A DNA stretch of 64,000 nt from Humulus lupulus (taxonomy: Eukaryota; Streptophyta; Magnoliopsida; Rosales; Cannabaceae): NCBI RefSeq assembly GCF_963169125.1, contig NC_084801.1, forward strand, positions 75,271,696 to 75,335,695, given 5' to 3'. A program made the translations under genes and the position numbers. Position 1 is the first letter of the stretch. The number at the start of each line of letters is the position of its first letter. Below are positions 32,112 through 43,986 of this stretch, in pieces. The notes below the pieces were generated by a model that made no database searches, was not told the origin of the DNA, and saw nothing but the letters and a program-made list of their open reading frames with translations.

Positions 32112-34290
32112 ATGGTGACTACTCGATCCAGGCACGGTAACGAGACGGAACAACATGATGGGCAGGAAGCTCATCATACTGCCACCCCTGGTGAACAAGT
32201 TCCTGAAGCCTAGCAACGGCCAGGAAAGCAGCCGGCGGGCCAAGATGACACCGGAAGTTCGGCACCCCGGCCACCTAATCCAAACCCGTGTTATTGAACT
32301 ACGGTGGAGATGGAGAATGCTCAGTTGAGGAGCCAGCTAGCAATAGCTAGCCAACAGATCAAGGATGTGCTGGCCCGAATACCCCCTCTCACAACCGATG
32401 CTAACGTCAGAGAGAGGCAAGGCGAGGCTCCTAAGTCTCGCCGAGGTAACCGGTCCAGGCATAGCCGCTCGGACAGACTTCCGACAGCCAACTCTACCCC
32501 TTCATCACACCATCGAGAGGCAAACTTCGAAGAAGTGCCCGGAGCCAGACAACAACAATACAGCCGTTCAGTGAGAATGTCGACTCCTTGCTCCCAACCA
32601 TCCTCGAGAGCGCCCAGGGGAGCTCGAGAAAATTCCCGAAGGAGATCCGGGGAGGGCTCGCAGCATCAGCCCGTCCCCAACAACCGTCCTGCGCCTTGTC
32701 CAGATTGCCTGGCGCGGGACCAGCAGGTTGGCAGGGCCAAAAGGCCCCCACCGAACTTGATCCGTCCAGACGGAACCAGGATCGCATCTCTAGTTAGGCA
32801 TCCTCCGTCTCCGATCAGATATCGATCTCCTCCTCGGCCCGTCCGAGATATCACGGTCTATGGAAGTAGTAGGCGAAACCCGCCATCCGCCGGACCATCC
32901 CGACGTAGCAGGGCGCCAAGGGAAAGCCCAGGTCCTCAGCACCAAAGGTGATCTCCAAGCCTCTCTAGCAGGAGCTACTGGACCGGCAGTCGCCGGAGTG
33001 ACCTTTCTGGCGGAGACCTGCATCAGCGCCTAAGTTCGGCACAAAGCCCACAAGCCACTCGGGGAGGCGATTTGCGGGATCGCCTTAACTCTCACAGAGG
33101 GGAGCCAACAGGAGGAGACAGCCATGCTCGCTTAGGGGGGGCCCTGTCCGAAGTACGTAACCGTGGGAATGCCCCAAATAACCTATCTCAAGATAGGATG
33201 GGCAATAACCCACCAAATATGTACAATGGATCCGGAGCTGTTGAACAGCCTCGAAATAACCAAGGACATCAGGACCAAACCCTCGAGCGCCTGGCCCAGA
33301 TGGAGGAGCTGATGAGGAAGCTCCTGTCAGAAAAAGAAAAAGATGAATATGATTCAGGGGACGAGATGGAGCTCTTCGCCCCCAGCATAGCAGCAACGGC
33401 TTACCCACCTGGTTTCCGTATGCCGCACCTGTCTAAGTTCAATGGAGACAGAGACCCCTCGGATCACCTAGGGATGCTTAACACCCTGATGATGGCCCAC
33501 AACATTGGCCCCGAGCTGAGGTGTTTAATCTTTCCTTCCACACTGACTGGACCTGCCAGGCAGTGGTTCAAGCAAGGTAAAAGACAGTCAATCAGCTCCT
33601 GGAAGACTTTCTCGGCAGATTTCAAAAGGGTATTCCGAGCCTCCCAGGCTGCCCGCGTTCAGGCTGACTCTTTGGCTAACGTGAGGCAATAGCTCGGCGA
33701 AACTCTGAAGGCCTACCTGAGCAGATTTGCGAACGTTGCTGCTCGGGGCAGAGACGCAGATGATAGCTCCAAGCTCATGGCCATGAGAACTGGAATCCTC
33801 GTCGGAGGGGATCTCTAGAAAGACATACAAAGAAAGGGAGCCAGCTCGATTAACGAATTCCTTAACAGGGCCGAGGAATGGATCAACTTGGAGGAGGCCG
33901 AAGCCTCAGCCGCAGGAACCAGCCAGGTCCCTGAGCAGCCTGCTGGAGTGGGGATGGAGGTCGTGGCAGTGGCCCAAAATGTCACACAGAACAAACAGCC
34001 CGGTGGAGGCAAAAGAAAGGGAAATGGTGAAGGCAGCCAGCACGGCCAATAGAAGAATAAGTTCGTGGACAAGTTCAAGCCCGTCTACGCGAGTTACATA
34101 GAGCTCACCCAGTCTAGGGAGAACATTTTCCTAGCTAATTCTACTCGCCTCCCCTGGAAGAGGCCCGAGCCGTTGAATCACCAAAAGGGGAAGAGAGACA
34201 CCTCCAAATTTTTCCGCTTTCACAACGATGTTGGCCACAATACTGATGATTGTAGGCATCTAAAGGATGAGATCGAGACTCTCATCTGAG
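32112..34290 (+). pseudogene. gag of B
   Basis: It starts with ATG at 32,112 (MVTTRSRHGNE). Two early stops (near 32,211 and 32,297) interrupt the basic N-terminal part. The capsid part is open from 33,072 to 33,692 (MPHLSKFNGDRDPSDHL, IFPSTLTGPARQWFKQ, FSADFKRVFRA), then come three more stops. The knuckle reads FRFHNDVGHNTDDC, with the first Cys replaced by Phe. A stop at about 34,288 separates gag from protease. Confidence 0.9.
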
Positions 34291-36705
34291 CTGGCCCCTT
34301 GGCTCAATACACGTGGAATAGAGTCCCAGCAAGTCGACTCGCTCCAGAAGTCCCGGCCAGTCAGCCCGAGTCTCGGATAGATCAGGACGTCCCTCCTCCC
34401 TTGGTTGGAAGAGAGATATCCACCATCTCTGGAGGTCCGCACGTGGCCGGCACGAGCAGGGGTGCCCAGATGAGATACGTGAACGAACTGAAGGCTCATA
34501 ATGGAGTAGAGTTCGTCCCAGAGCAGCGCCTGCCAAAGCAGCAGCGATTGGAGAAGCAACCGATCATTTTTACAGAGGAAGATGCAGGCCATGTCCAGTT
34601 CCCTCACAATGACCCTTTGGTCGTGGCAGTTCAGCTCGCCAATCGGAGAATGAGGAGGGTGCTGATCAACAACGGGAGTTCGATGAACCTCCTATTCCGG
34701 TCCACCTTAGAGAAGATGGGTTTAACCGTTGCCGAGCTGAAGGCGACCTCTATGATGTTGTATGGTTTTTCGAGAGAAGGATCAGCAGCAATAGGGACGA
34801 TCGAGCTGGTGATCACCCTAGGAGAAGGACCTCGGACAGTCTCCAAACTCCTCGAGTTCATGGTCATTGACTGCTCCGCTGCATACAACGCCATCTTGGG
34901 ACGACCTACGCTCATAGCATTTGAGGCCGTCACTTCCATTCACCACCTCGCGATGAAATTCCCTACTTCCACGGGAATATGCACTATCCGTGGCGATCAG
35001 CTCGCTACCAGGGAATGCTACAACATTTATATGAAGGGAAAATCTAAACCCGGGCAGCTGGCAATGGCCATTCAAGGTGGTGAAGAGGAATCTCAAGAAC
35101 CCTTAGCTGATCCTGAGATTGAAAAACCTCAAAGCGCTAAAGGGGAAAATGTCGTCTTAAGTGAGGATATTGACCCCCGAATAGGCAAGGACAGATCCGA
35201 GCTCCAGGATATTGAGGAGCTCGAGGAAGTGAACATCGATCCGCAGAACCCTTCACGGAAGGTCAAGCTCGGGAAAAACATCTATAGCAAGAGGAAGGCG
35301 GAACTGACCAAGTTTCTGCGGAATAACCTGGACGTATTTGCATGGTCACATGAAGATATGGTGGGAATCAACCCGAGTGTCATCATGCACACGCTTCATC
35401 TGGGTAAAAGCATTCCCGCCAAGTCCCAGAAGCAAAGATGTTTAATAACAACCCGGGCTGAAGCCCTAGAAGAAGAAGTAGCCCGGCTCAAGAAATGCGG
35501 CTTTATCCGTGAAGCCAAGTTTCCGATCTGGGTCGCCAACCCCGTGCTAGTTCCAAAGCCTAACGGGAAGTGGCAGACTTGCATCGACTTCTCTGACCTG
35601 AATAAAGCCTGCCCCAAGGATTGATTTCCATTGCCAAGGATTGACCAGTTGGTGGATACCACGGCGGGGCACGAGCTCATGTCCTTTATGGATGCGTACT
35701 CAAGCTACAATCAGATCGCCATGAATCCGGTGGACCAGGAACACACCAGCTTCATGACCCCGACTAACGTTTATTGTTACAAGGTATTGCCGTTCGGGCT
35801 GAAGAACACCGGAGCTACCTACCAAAGGTTAGTAAATAGAATGTTCGCAGACTAGATCAGAAAAAACATGGAAGTGTACGTTGATGACATGCTAGTCAAG
35901 TTAAAGACTGCTGATAACCATGTTTCAGGCCTAGAAGAATGTTTTAAGATACTACGGGAGTATGGCATGAGGCTTAATCCACAGAAGTGCACTTTTGGAG
36001 TCGTGTCAGGGAAATTCCTGGGGTTCAATGTCAATACCCGAGGAATCGAGGCAAACCCCGACAAGATCAGATCACTGCTTGAGTCTCCCTCGCCCAGGTC
36101 GCGAAAAGATGTCCAAGGCTTGACAGGAAGACTGGCAGCCCTCAATCGGTTTATTTCCAAGTCCACCGATAAGTGTTTGCCATTCTACAACCTGCTCCGA
36201 TGAAACAAGAAGTTCGAATGGACAGAAGAGTGCGAAAGCGCATTCCTCGACCTGAAGGCACATCTGGCCGAGCCGCCCGTACTATCCAAACCAAAAGCAG
36301 GAGAGTCTTTTTTTCTCTACCTGGCTGTCACTGAGGATGCAACCAGTGCCGTATTGGTCTGGGAAGAAGACCGAGTTCAGAGACCAGTCTACTACATCAG
36401 CAAGAGACTTCTCGGGGCTGATTCCCGGTACCTATTGATGGAGAAATTGGCGTTTTGCCTTATCACGGCCTCGCGAAAGCTTAGGCCGTACTTCCAGTCC
36501 CACTCGATACATGTCATGACCAATCAGCCTTTAAGGCAGGTTTTGCAAAAACCTGAAGCATCGGGACGTTTGTTAAAGTGGGCAATCGAACTCAGTCAGT
36601 TCGAGATTTTTTACACTCCGCGAACTGCTATAAAAAGTCAGGCCCTAGCCGATTTTATGGTAGAGTGCACGGGATTCCAGGAGGATCCCGTAGAAGACTC
36701 ACCCT
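34291..36705 (+). pseudogene. Protease, reverse transcriptase and RNase H of B
   Basis: The protease active site reads LINNGSS: the catalytic Asp is Asn (AAC at 34,668-34,670), while C keeps GAC. LGRPTLIAFEAVTSIHH follows. Reverse transcriptase runs FIREAKFPIWVANPVLVPKP, CIDFSDLNKACPKD, then a stop near 35,623, a stop near 35,854 and the catalytic YVDD near 35,877. The gypsy RNase H (RPVYYISKRLLGADSRY) follows a stop near 36,201 and ends with a stop near 36,705. The frame is otherwise kept throughout, so the damage is mainly point mutations. Confidence 0.92.
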
Positions 36706-37211
36706 AAGTCACCTCGCCCCAGGCGTCGTGGAGGATCTTTGTGGATGGTTCATCCAACGAAAACGGCTCCGGAGCTGGAATCATTTTGATATCCCCCGAG
36801 GGACATAGATTCCACTCGGCACTGAGATTCGGATTCAAGGCCTCCAACAACGAGGCCGAATACGAAGCTTTGCTGGCGGGGCTGAGGATAGCCCAGGAGT
36901 TGAAGGCGAGCTCCATCCAATGCTTCAGTGACTCCCAGCTCGTGGTAAACCAAGTTCTGGGCGAATATCAAGCACGGGGACCCAAGATGGACGCCTATCT
37001 GGCAAAGGTAAAAGGTGAGCTGTCCGCGTTTAGGCGAGGCTCGATGGAACAGATACCTCGGGAGCAGAACGCTAACGCAGATGCTCTTGCCAAGCTGGCC
37101 ACCTCTGTGGAAACGAAGACCTTAGGGTTAGTGCCAATAGAATTCTTGGAAAAACCAAGTATAGAGGAAGTCAGGACGGAGGTCAAGATGATCGATGCCA
37201 GGCCGACCTAG
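36706..37211 (+). pseudogene. Archaeal-type second RNase H of B
   Basis: [51 protein letters not shown] and REQNANADALAKLA give the D, E, D and D positions of an RNase HI fold distinct from the gypsy RNase H before it. This dual arrangement is characteristic of the Tat lineage. The domain itself is uninterrupted from 36,741 to 37,208 and is bounded by stops at both sides. Confidence 0.9.
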
Positions 37212-38443
37212 ATGACCCCCATCCTTGAGTATCTCGTCGAGGGAAATCTGCCTGAAGGACATAATGATGCACGGCGAGTCCTGTATCAAGCTCCGAGGTA
37301 TGCGATGGTAGATGGAGTGTTATACCGACGTGGGATTTCCCTACCTCTCCTGCGATGCGTTCTTCCAGGCGAAGCAAAGGCTATCCTGCAGGAGGTGCAT
37401 GAGGGTTTTTGCGGGGACCACACTAGGGGGCAGAGCCTGGCCTTAAAGGTCCTGAGGCAAGGATATTACTGGCCAACTCTGTCCAAAGACTCGATTTCAT
37501 ACATGAAGAAGTGCGACAAGTGCCAGCGATTCACCGCAGTTGCCTGAGCTCCTCCAGTCGAGCTGAAGATGATCTCGTCCCCATGGCCATTCGCTGTTTG
37601 GGGGATTGACTTGGTGGGCGCCCTCCCTACTGGAAAAGGCGGGGTCCGTTACGCCGTGGTAGCCATTGACTACTTTACGAAGTGGGCTGAGGCAGAACCT
37701 TTGGCGACGATAACATCCAAAAAAGTGCTTGACTTCGTGGTTAAAAGCATTGTTTGCCGATTCGGCCTACCCAAGAAGATCATTTCCGATAATGGCACTC
37801 AGTTCGACAGCGACCTGTTCACCGAGTTTTGTGAAAGGTACAGAATTGTGAAAAGTTTCTCCTCCGTGGCATATCCTCAGGCGAATGGCCAGGTCAAAGC
37901 TGTCAACAAGACTATAAAGGCAAGCCTCAAGAAGAGATTAGATGAAGCGAAGGGGGTCTGACCAGAACAGCTCCCCCAGGTCCTATGGGCATACCGGACC
38001 TCGCATCGGACTTCTACGGGTCATACTCCTTTTTCCTAACCTTTGGGAGTGAGGCAGTCCTCCCCGTGGAAATTAAGGTGCTTTCGCATAGGGTCCAGTC
38101 TTACGACCAGGACTGCAACCACGAGCAACTGTGCAATGCCCTTGACCTAGTTGATGAAAGGCGAGAAGATTCGCAACTCCAGCTCGCCCATTATCAGCAA
38201 AAGATCACTCGCTATTTCAACTCCAAAGTCAAAAAGCACGCCTTTAGCGTTGGCGACCTGGTCCTAAGGAGAGTCTTCTTAGCTGGTAAGGACCCCAGAG
38301 ATGGAGTCTTGGGACCGAACTGGGAAGGACCATATCAAGTCATCGAGGTCATTAAGGAGGGAACTTATAAGTTAGCTCGGCTTGATGGAAGGGCAGTCCC
38401 GCGGACTTGGAACGCCATCCATTTAAAGAAATATTATCAATGA
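37212..38443 (+). pseudogene. Integrase of B
   Basis: Zinc region EVHEGFCGDH...CDKCQRF, stop near 37,545, core WGIDLVGALPTGKGG and SDNGTQFDSD. The third catalytic residue is changed: NGQVKAVNK has Lys (AAA at 37,896-37,898) where C has Glu. A stop at about 37,960 and a short frame disturbance follow. The C-terminal part (NWEGPYQVIEVIKEGTYKL) then ends at 38,443. Integration activity is lost. Confidence 0.93.
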
Positions 38444-38567
38444 TTCACTTGTAAGGCCTGGAAGGCCATTTTTGATGTATTAAGCAATAAGAATCAGCTT
38501 TTTGTTTATATTTGTACATTTTTTCAAGTGTAATCTAAAGTAACCACGAAAGACCCTTTCCCTGTTA

Positions 38568-38580
38568 CTTGGGGGGCATA
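38568..38580 (+). promoter_or_regulatory. Internal polypurine-tract-like motif in B
   Basis: CTTGGGGGGCATA about 125 bp after the integrase stop. It matches 12 of 13 bases of the true polypurine tract CTTGGGGGGCAGA at 43,974-43,986. C and A have it in the same place. Confidence 0.5.
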
Positions 38581-38581
38581 T

Positions 38582-39520
38582 GGTACCTAGATATAACCAG
38601 GTCACCTTCATGACTTAGAAGTTGATTCATATCGATTGATCGTTGTTTTTCTTAAAAAACGCGAGATATTGGTAAGGATTAACGCGAACTAAGTCCTATC
38701 CTGGATTTAACCAGGTCATAAAACATAGAAGTTGATTTAAATTTGTTGATCATTGTTCTTCCTAAAGAGCTCGAGATATGGATAAAAGTTAACACGAACT
38801 AAGTTTTCAAATTTAGTTCCTGGATATAACCAGGTCATAAAACTTAGAAGTTAATTTAAATCTATTGATCGTTGTTCTTCTTAAAGAGCTCGAGATATGG
38901 ATAAAAGTTAACACGAACTAAGTTTTCAAATTAAGTTCCTGGATATAACCTGGTCATAAAACTTAGAAGTTGATTTAAATCTATTGATCGTTGTTCTTCC
39001 TAAAGAGCTTGAGATATGGATAAAAGTTAACGCGAACTAAGTTTTCAAATTAAGTTCCTGGATATAACCAGGTCATAAAACTTAGAAGTTGATTTTAATC
39101 TATTGATCGTTGTTCTTCTTAAAGAGCTCGAGATATGGATAAAAGTTAACACGAACTAATTTTTCAAATTAAGTTCCTAGATATAACTAGGTCATAAAAC
39201 TTAGAAGTTGATTTAAATCTATTGATCGTTGTTCTTCTTAAAGAGCTCAAGATATGGATAAAAGTTAACACGAACTAAGTTTTCAAATTAAGTTCCTGGA
39301 TATAACCAGGTCATGAAACTTAGAAGTTGATTTAAATCTATTGATCGTTGTTCTTCTTAAAGAGCTCGAGATATGGATAAAAGTTAACACGAACTAAGTT
39401 CTCAAATTAAGTTCCTGGATAAAACTTAGAAGTTGATTTAAATCTGTTGATCGTTGTTCTTCCTAAAAGAGCTCGAGATATGGATAAAGATTAATGCGAA
39501 CTAAGTTTTTCAAAAATTGT
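38582..39520 (+). repeat. 119-bp tandem repeat array of B, first block
   Basis: GAGCTCGAGATATGG-type landmarks recur near 38,767, 38,886, 39,005, 39,124, 39,243 and 39,362, a 119-bp step. The last step is 107 bp owing to a small deletion. About eight copies. The unit is the reverse complement of the C array because the two elements are in opposite orientation. Confidence 0.94.
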
Positions 39521-40446
39521 AACCAAAATGCGTAGGGGCAAAAGAAAGAATCAATTAAAAATAAAATTAAGTTAAATTGTCTCGAGGTGGAAGCACCTCA
39601 TGCATAGGTTACACAAAAAAAAAAGGGAGTTAAAAATGTTGAAAGAAAGGGCACGAGAGAAGAAGGCCCTAAGCTCCGCCAGGTGGCCCCTTGGAGGTCG
39701 CCGTCTCGCCCTCCGAGGCTGGGGAAGGCTCCGGCGCAGCTGAGCAGGGCGAGACGGCGACCTCCAAGGGGCCACCTGGCGGAGCTTAGGGCCTTCTTCT
39801 CTCGTGCCCTTTCTTTCAACATTTTTAACTCCCTTTTTTTTGTGTAACCTATGCATGAGGTGCTTCCACCTCGAGACAATTTAACTTTATTTTATTTTTA
39901 ATTGATTCTTTCTTTTGCCCCTACGCATTTTGGTTACAATTTTTGGAAAACTTAGTTCGCGTTAATCTTTATCCATATCTCGAGCTCTTTTAGGAAGAAC
40001 AACGATCAACAGATTTAAATCAACTTCTAAGTTTTATGACCAAGTTATATCCAGGAACTTAATTTGAATACTTAGTTCGTTTTAACTTTTATCCATATCT
40101 CGAGCTCTTTAAGAAGAACAACGATCAATAGATTTAAATCAACTTCTAAGTTTCATGACCTGGTTATATCCAGGAACTTAATTTGAAAACTTAGTTCGTG
40201 TTAACTTTTATCCATATCTCGAGCTCTTTAAGAAGAACAACGATCAATAGATTTAAATTAACTTCTAAGTTTTATGACCTGGTTATATCCAGGAACTTAA
40301 TTTGAAAACTTAGTTCGTGTTAACTTTTATCCATATCTCGAGCTCTTTAAGAAGAACAACGATCAATAGATTTAAATCAACTTCTATGTTTTATGACCTG
40401 GTCATATCCAAGAACTTAATTTGAAAACTTAGTTCGTGTAAACTTC
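39011..40446. repeat. Large inverted duplication (palindrome) in B
   Basis: The left arm (about 39,011-39,711) and right arm (39,747-40,446) are reverse complements, around a loop of 35 bp. Each arm holds the end of the antisense gene's last exon, its 3' flank (with TCTCGAGGTGGAAGCACCTC) and about four 119-bp repeats. In the single-copy part of the arms I count only a few differences over some 300 bp, mainly a poly-A length change. C has no such duplication, so this arose in B. Confidence 0.92.
39950..40446 (-). repeat. 119-bp tandem repeat array of B, inverted block
   Basis: About four copies in the orientation opposite to the 38,582-39,520 block (ATATCTCGAGCTCTTT on the plus strand). The block ends abruptly at 40,446 inside the last exon of the antisense gene. 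Confidence 0.93.
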
Positions 40447-42985
40447 ACCAGCAAGCGCTCCCAGAGGTTCGCCAATAGGAAAGAGAAGTCAGCGTCTGGA
40501 TTGTAGGCCCAGCAGTGATAGAACAGGTCTTCCAAGGCCTTTTACGAAGTTGTCCGCTCGGCCTCCAGGGCGGCCTTGGCCTAAGCCTTCGCGGCATCTA
40601 GGTCTGTCCGTGCGGTGGCAAGGGCGGTCTCGGGCTTTGAACCTTTGGGCAGGTTTTTTCCAACTCGGCCTGCAATGCCGCCAAGGCATCCTTAGTCACT
40701 TACAGAGTAGTCTGGTGCTCACTCCTCATATCCTCGAGCTGATTTTTGGTCCTGGCGATGCTCCGATGAAGAGCAACGGCCCTCTGCGAAGGCGGAAAGG
40801 CAATTGCCTTAGAAAAAAGAGAAGAAAGAAAAACAGGGCAAAGTGTAATAATAAAAAGCCACAAAAGGGTAAAGTCATCTTACCGTTAGGGTCATGCCCA
40901 GTGAAGACTCCAGCACGCCCACCGAGCTCATTGTCTCGATGGCCCAGAGCTCCTTCTCATTGAACTTGTATATGTGGCTGACGGCGTAGTTCGCCGACTC
41001 ATACACTGTTCCCCAGAAGGCCTCTGGAATCTTCTCCAAGTCCTGGGGATTGACTGGGATGCGTACCTCGGAGGGTACAATCGCTGAAGCCTTGAGCTCC
41101 ATTCCTGCGTCCCGGGCGGCGGCCGGAGCTCGCGGAGGGGGTGGCGGCATGTTGCTTCCCCTTGCAGCGGGAGGAACTGCTCCCACGACTTGGGCAGCTG
41201 GGGGCTGCTCTTTCTCCTTTGCAGGAGACTTGGTGGGGGTCCCTACAGCTTTCCTAGACGTCCGGAGCCTCTTCATTCTGGGCCCAGCGGCCCCAGCTGC
41301 GAGGTTCCCCCCGGCGAACGCACCTCGCAGGCTCTCTTCGGGCTGAGACATCTCTTCTGTCAAAACAAAGACATGGTTAGTACAAGAGTTGGCAATCATA
41401 CAGAAACAAAAACAAAGGGGGAAAAAGAGAAATTCTAGTATATGTATACTAAAAGGGATCCTACGCCCCGGGCTAGAAGAACCTATGGTTACGACCATTG
41501 GCTCTGGAGCTCCCGCGGGAGAATCTAAGTCGATTATCTCCCGAGCTGGTGCAAGTTCTGGATCTGACTCCGGTTCTGGGCTAGATTCTTCTACATATTT
41601 CCTAAGCCCCGAAGCTACGACACCCCTCCGGAGTGATGGCCATGACCGAAGGTTGGTCCCATACTCCTCGAATAGGATTGACCTAAAGGCTAGGGTGTTA
41701 TCTACTACTATGGTACCCCAAGGCCGGCTATCTTGGTATTCCAACACAAGCTGGTCGACACAGTGGAGCAGGGTTTTGTTCAGGCCCGGATCACTTCGGT
41801 GACGATAGACGAGCTGCCTAGGATTGAACCTAGCTAGCCGGGGGTTTGCTGTGGCCCTATCTAAACTCCTAAACAAGTAAGGGTTACCTTGTCCAGAAGG
41901 ACCCGCAGCTGCTCCAGACAGAATCCGCTCCTCGCCCGATGTCTGGGCGACCTCCAACGCCCGCTTCTTGTTTCTCACGAGGGGAACCTCGTCCTCCTCA
42001 TCTTCGTTCCCCGCGACCTCCTCCACGATGATGGGCCTGGTATCGCGGGATGGGGGAAGCCCCCGGGTCCTCCTTAGGTTCAGAGTCTGATTTGGGAAAA
42101 TTAGCTTGCAGGCCACCATCGTCTCGTCTGTCACGAGCACGCGGTAGTCCTTTTCATTGGGGGGCAAGCCCGCCAGTGTCTCGTATTGAGCCCTGAGGGT
42201 CACAGATTTCTCGATCCTCACAAAGATAGCTGCAGGATTAATCTAAGTCAGAAAGGGATACAATAGGAGCGGTATGATACTTAACTTCCAAGCTAAGGAT
42301 AAAAAGCACTTACGAGGACGATTAAAGTGGTGGAGCTCGCAGTTTCTGAACCCCGTCGACATAAACAATTGATCTTTAAAGTCGTTGGGGTGGCTGGGCA
42401 GCTCGATGATCGCAGCCGTGTTGGGGAATTGGGTTAAGTAATAAAACCGTCGCCTCGCCCCCGCTGATCCGGGCTAGCCTTGAGGCAGAAAAAATACAAA
42501 ATATCTGCAGGAGTGGGGACCTCCCACTCGTGCTTCAAAAATAAATATCTCAACCCCGCCAACAACCGATAAGAGTTGGGGGGGAGCTGAAATGGGGCCA
42601 ACCTCACGAAATTGAGGAAGTCAGCGAAATACTGGTCCAGCGGGAGGAAGGCCCCTGCCTTAAAATGATCGCCGCTCCAGGCCGCAAATTCCTTGTCGAG
42701 CGGCGCGCAGCTTCGTTCGCCTTCCGCGGGAGGTCGGGCAATCACTGACGCTCTCCCCAGCCCGATGTTGTGGGAGAGGAATAGCTTGTTGATCTTCGTC
42801 TGGTCGATAATCTTTGAGATGATTCTCTCCGCCTCGAAGAATGCATCAGGAGCCACCTCGAGCTCCTGCTCCACTGCCGGCCCAAAGTTGGGGATCGAGG
42901 ATTCCGGCATCACCGCCTTCCCTTTGACTTGCTGGGAGGTCGAGCTGCCGACGGTCTTCTTTGGAGCGTTCCTCTTCGGTGCCAT
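40447..42985 (-). pseudogene. Spliced antisense extra gene of B, broken
   Basis: It is homologous to the intact gene of C. Exons read on the minus strand are 42,985-42,314, 42,229-41,465, 41,356-40,884 and 40,783-40,447, all with GT-AG junctions at the places seen in C. Exon 1 lacks one base near 42,444, giving an early stop after GRGDGF. Exon 2 carries about ten extra codons. Exon 4 has a TAA in place of a CAG (Gln) codon and is cut at 40,447 by the inverted duplication. The product of the family is unknown: a conserved gypsy-type transposon domain, an acidic low-complexity centre, a proline run and a coiled-coil-prone end. Confidence 0.88.
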
Positions 42986-42993
42986 CTGGTCGC

Positions 42994-43489
42994 CTAGCAA
43001 ACAAAAGAAAAGATTTCAAAAAAGGTGACCTAAGCATAAGGAAGAGTCAAAAGGACTGTTCTTTGCACGAGCTGAGATAAGCCCAGCCCGTGGAGAGTGA
43101 GACCACGCGGTTCAATGAACACGCGCCTGTGCTCCCAACAGATCCCCGATTACTCAGAATTCGTGTGTCAGGAGGGTCAGGATAGAATTTTCCTTGGGGG
43201 GAAAGTTTCAGTAGGCAAAGAGGGCAAAAATCGCCTGTGAAGCATGTCCCCTAAGCTACCCGGTTTTGCACCAAAAATTCCAAAACTCCTACCCAGAAAT
43301 TTTCCCCAGAAAATGCATCCTGTAGACGATACTCCTAAACGATTTCCTACAGCAAAAATACCCTAACCTAAAAGGCTTTCACCCTTCATACCCACAAAAA
43401 CCAGTAAACCCTTGCATGTGGCTACAGTAAATATTTACCTAAGCTATAGTGAAAAATATTTTCAACACATGCATAGTCAGGGGACTTAC
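42994..43489 (-). other. Predicted 5'UTR intron of B's antisense gene
   Basis: On the minus strand a TGTAAGTCC donor at 43,489 and a CTTTTGTTTGCTAG acceptor at 42,994 flank 496 bp, with the acceptor 8 bp before the ATG. The acceptor is conserved in C. The noncoding first exon would be about 200 bp and is CT-rich. No transcript evidence is available here. Confidence 0.55.
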
Positions 43490-43712
43490 AGAATGTTTGG
43501 TTGGGAGGTGGATGAAGGTGTCACCTAGGTGGGAGCTTCGTCGGAGTATTTGTTTCCAAAGCTTTGAAGGAGTCCTTACGCCTGAGCTTCTTGAACACTG
43601 AAAATGGCAGTCACAAAGAAGAGGGATTTTTCTTCTGAGATGAAAAGAGAAGAAGGAGAGAGTTTCTGAGAAATTTCAAATGAAAGGGTGGCCCATGCGT
43701 AGGGTGGCCACC

Positions 43713-43723
43713 CCTTTTATATA
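43713..43723 (-). promoter_or_regulatory. Antisense TATA box for the extra gene of B
   Basis: The minus strand reads TATATAAAAGG, a near-consensus plant TATA box, about 730 bp upstream of the antisense ATG. A pyrimidine-rich leader (TCTCTCCTTCTTCTCTTTTC) follows within 100 bp. It lies inside the element, 264 bp from the 3' LTR, so the gene need not depend on the LTR promoter. Confidence 0.6.
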
Positions 43724-43973
43724 CGCAAAGGGTCACGTAAAAAGGGTCGTTTGATGGCCCTGATGTGGGATCCAAGGCCCTCCACTCGAAAGATGAAACG
43801 ACGGCTGGGCATAGGCTAGGCCATTAAATGCAGTTCTCGGAAGACGTACCGTCACCAACCACGATGTTCCACGTATTTGACGCCTGCGTAAAATGTGGAA
43901 GGTGAAGAGTTCATGGGGAAGCCTAAAAGCCCCTACTGTGGCCTTATACAACGTCGTATGCCACGAGCAGGGG

Positions 43974-43986
43974 CTTGGGGGGCAGA
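43974..43986 (+). promoter_or_regulatory. Polypurine tract of B
   Basis: CTTGGGGGGCAGA ends exactly at the TG of the 3' LTR; plus-strand DNA synthesis would start here. Confidence 0.8.
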
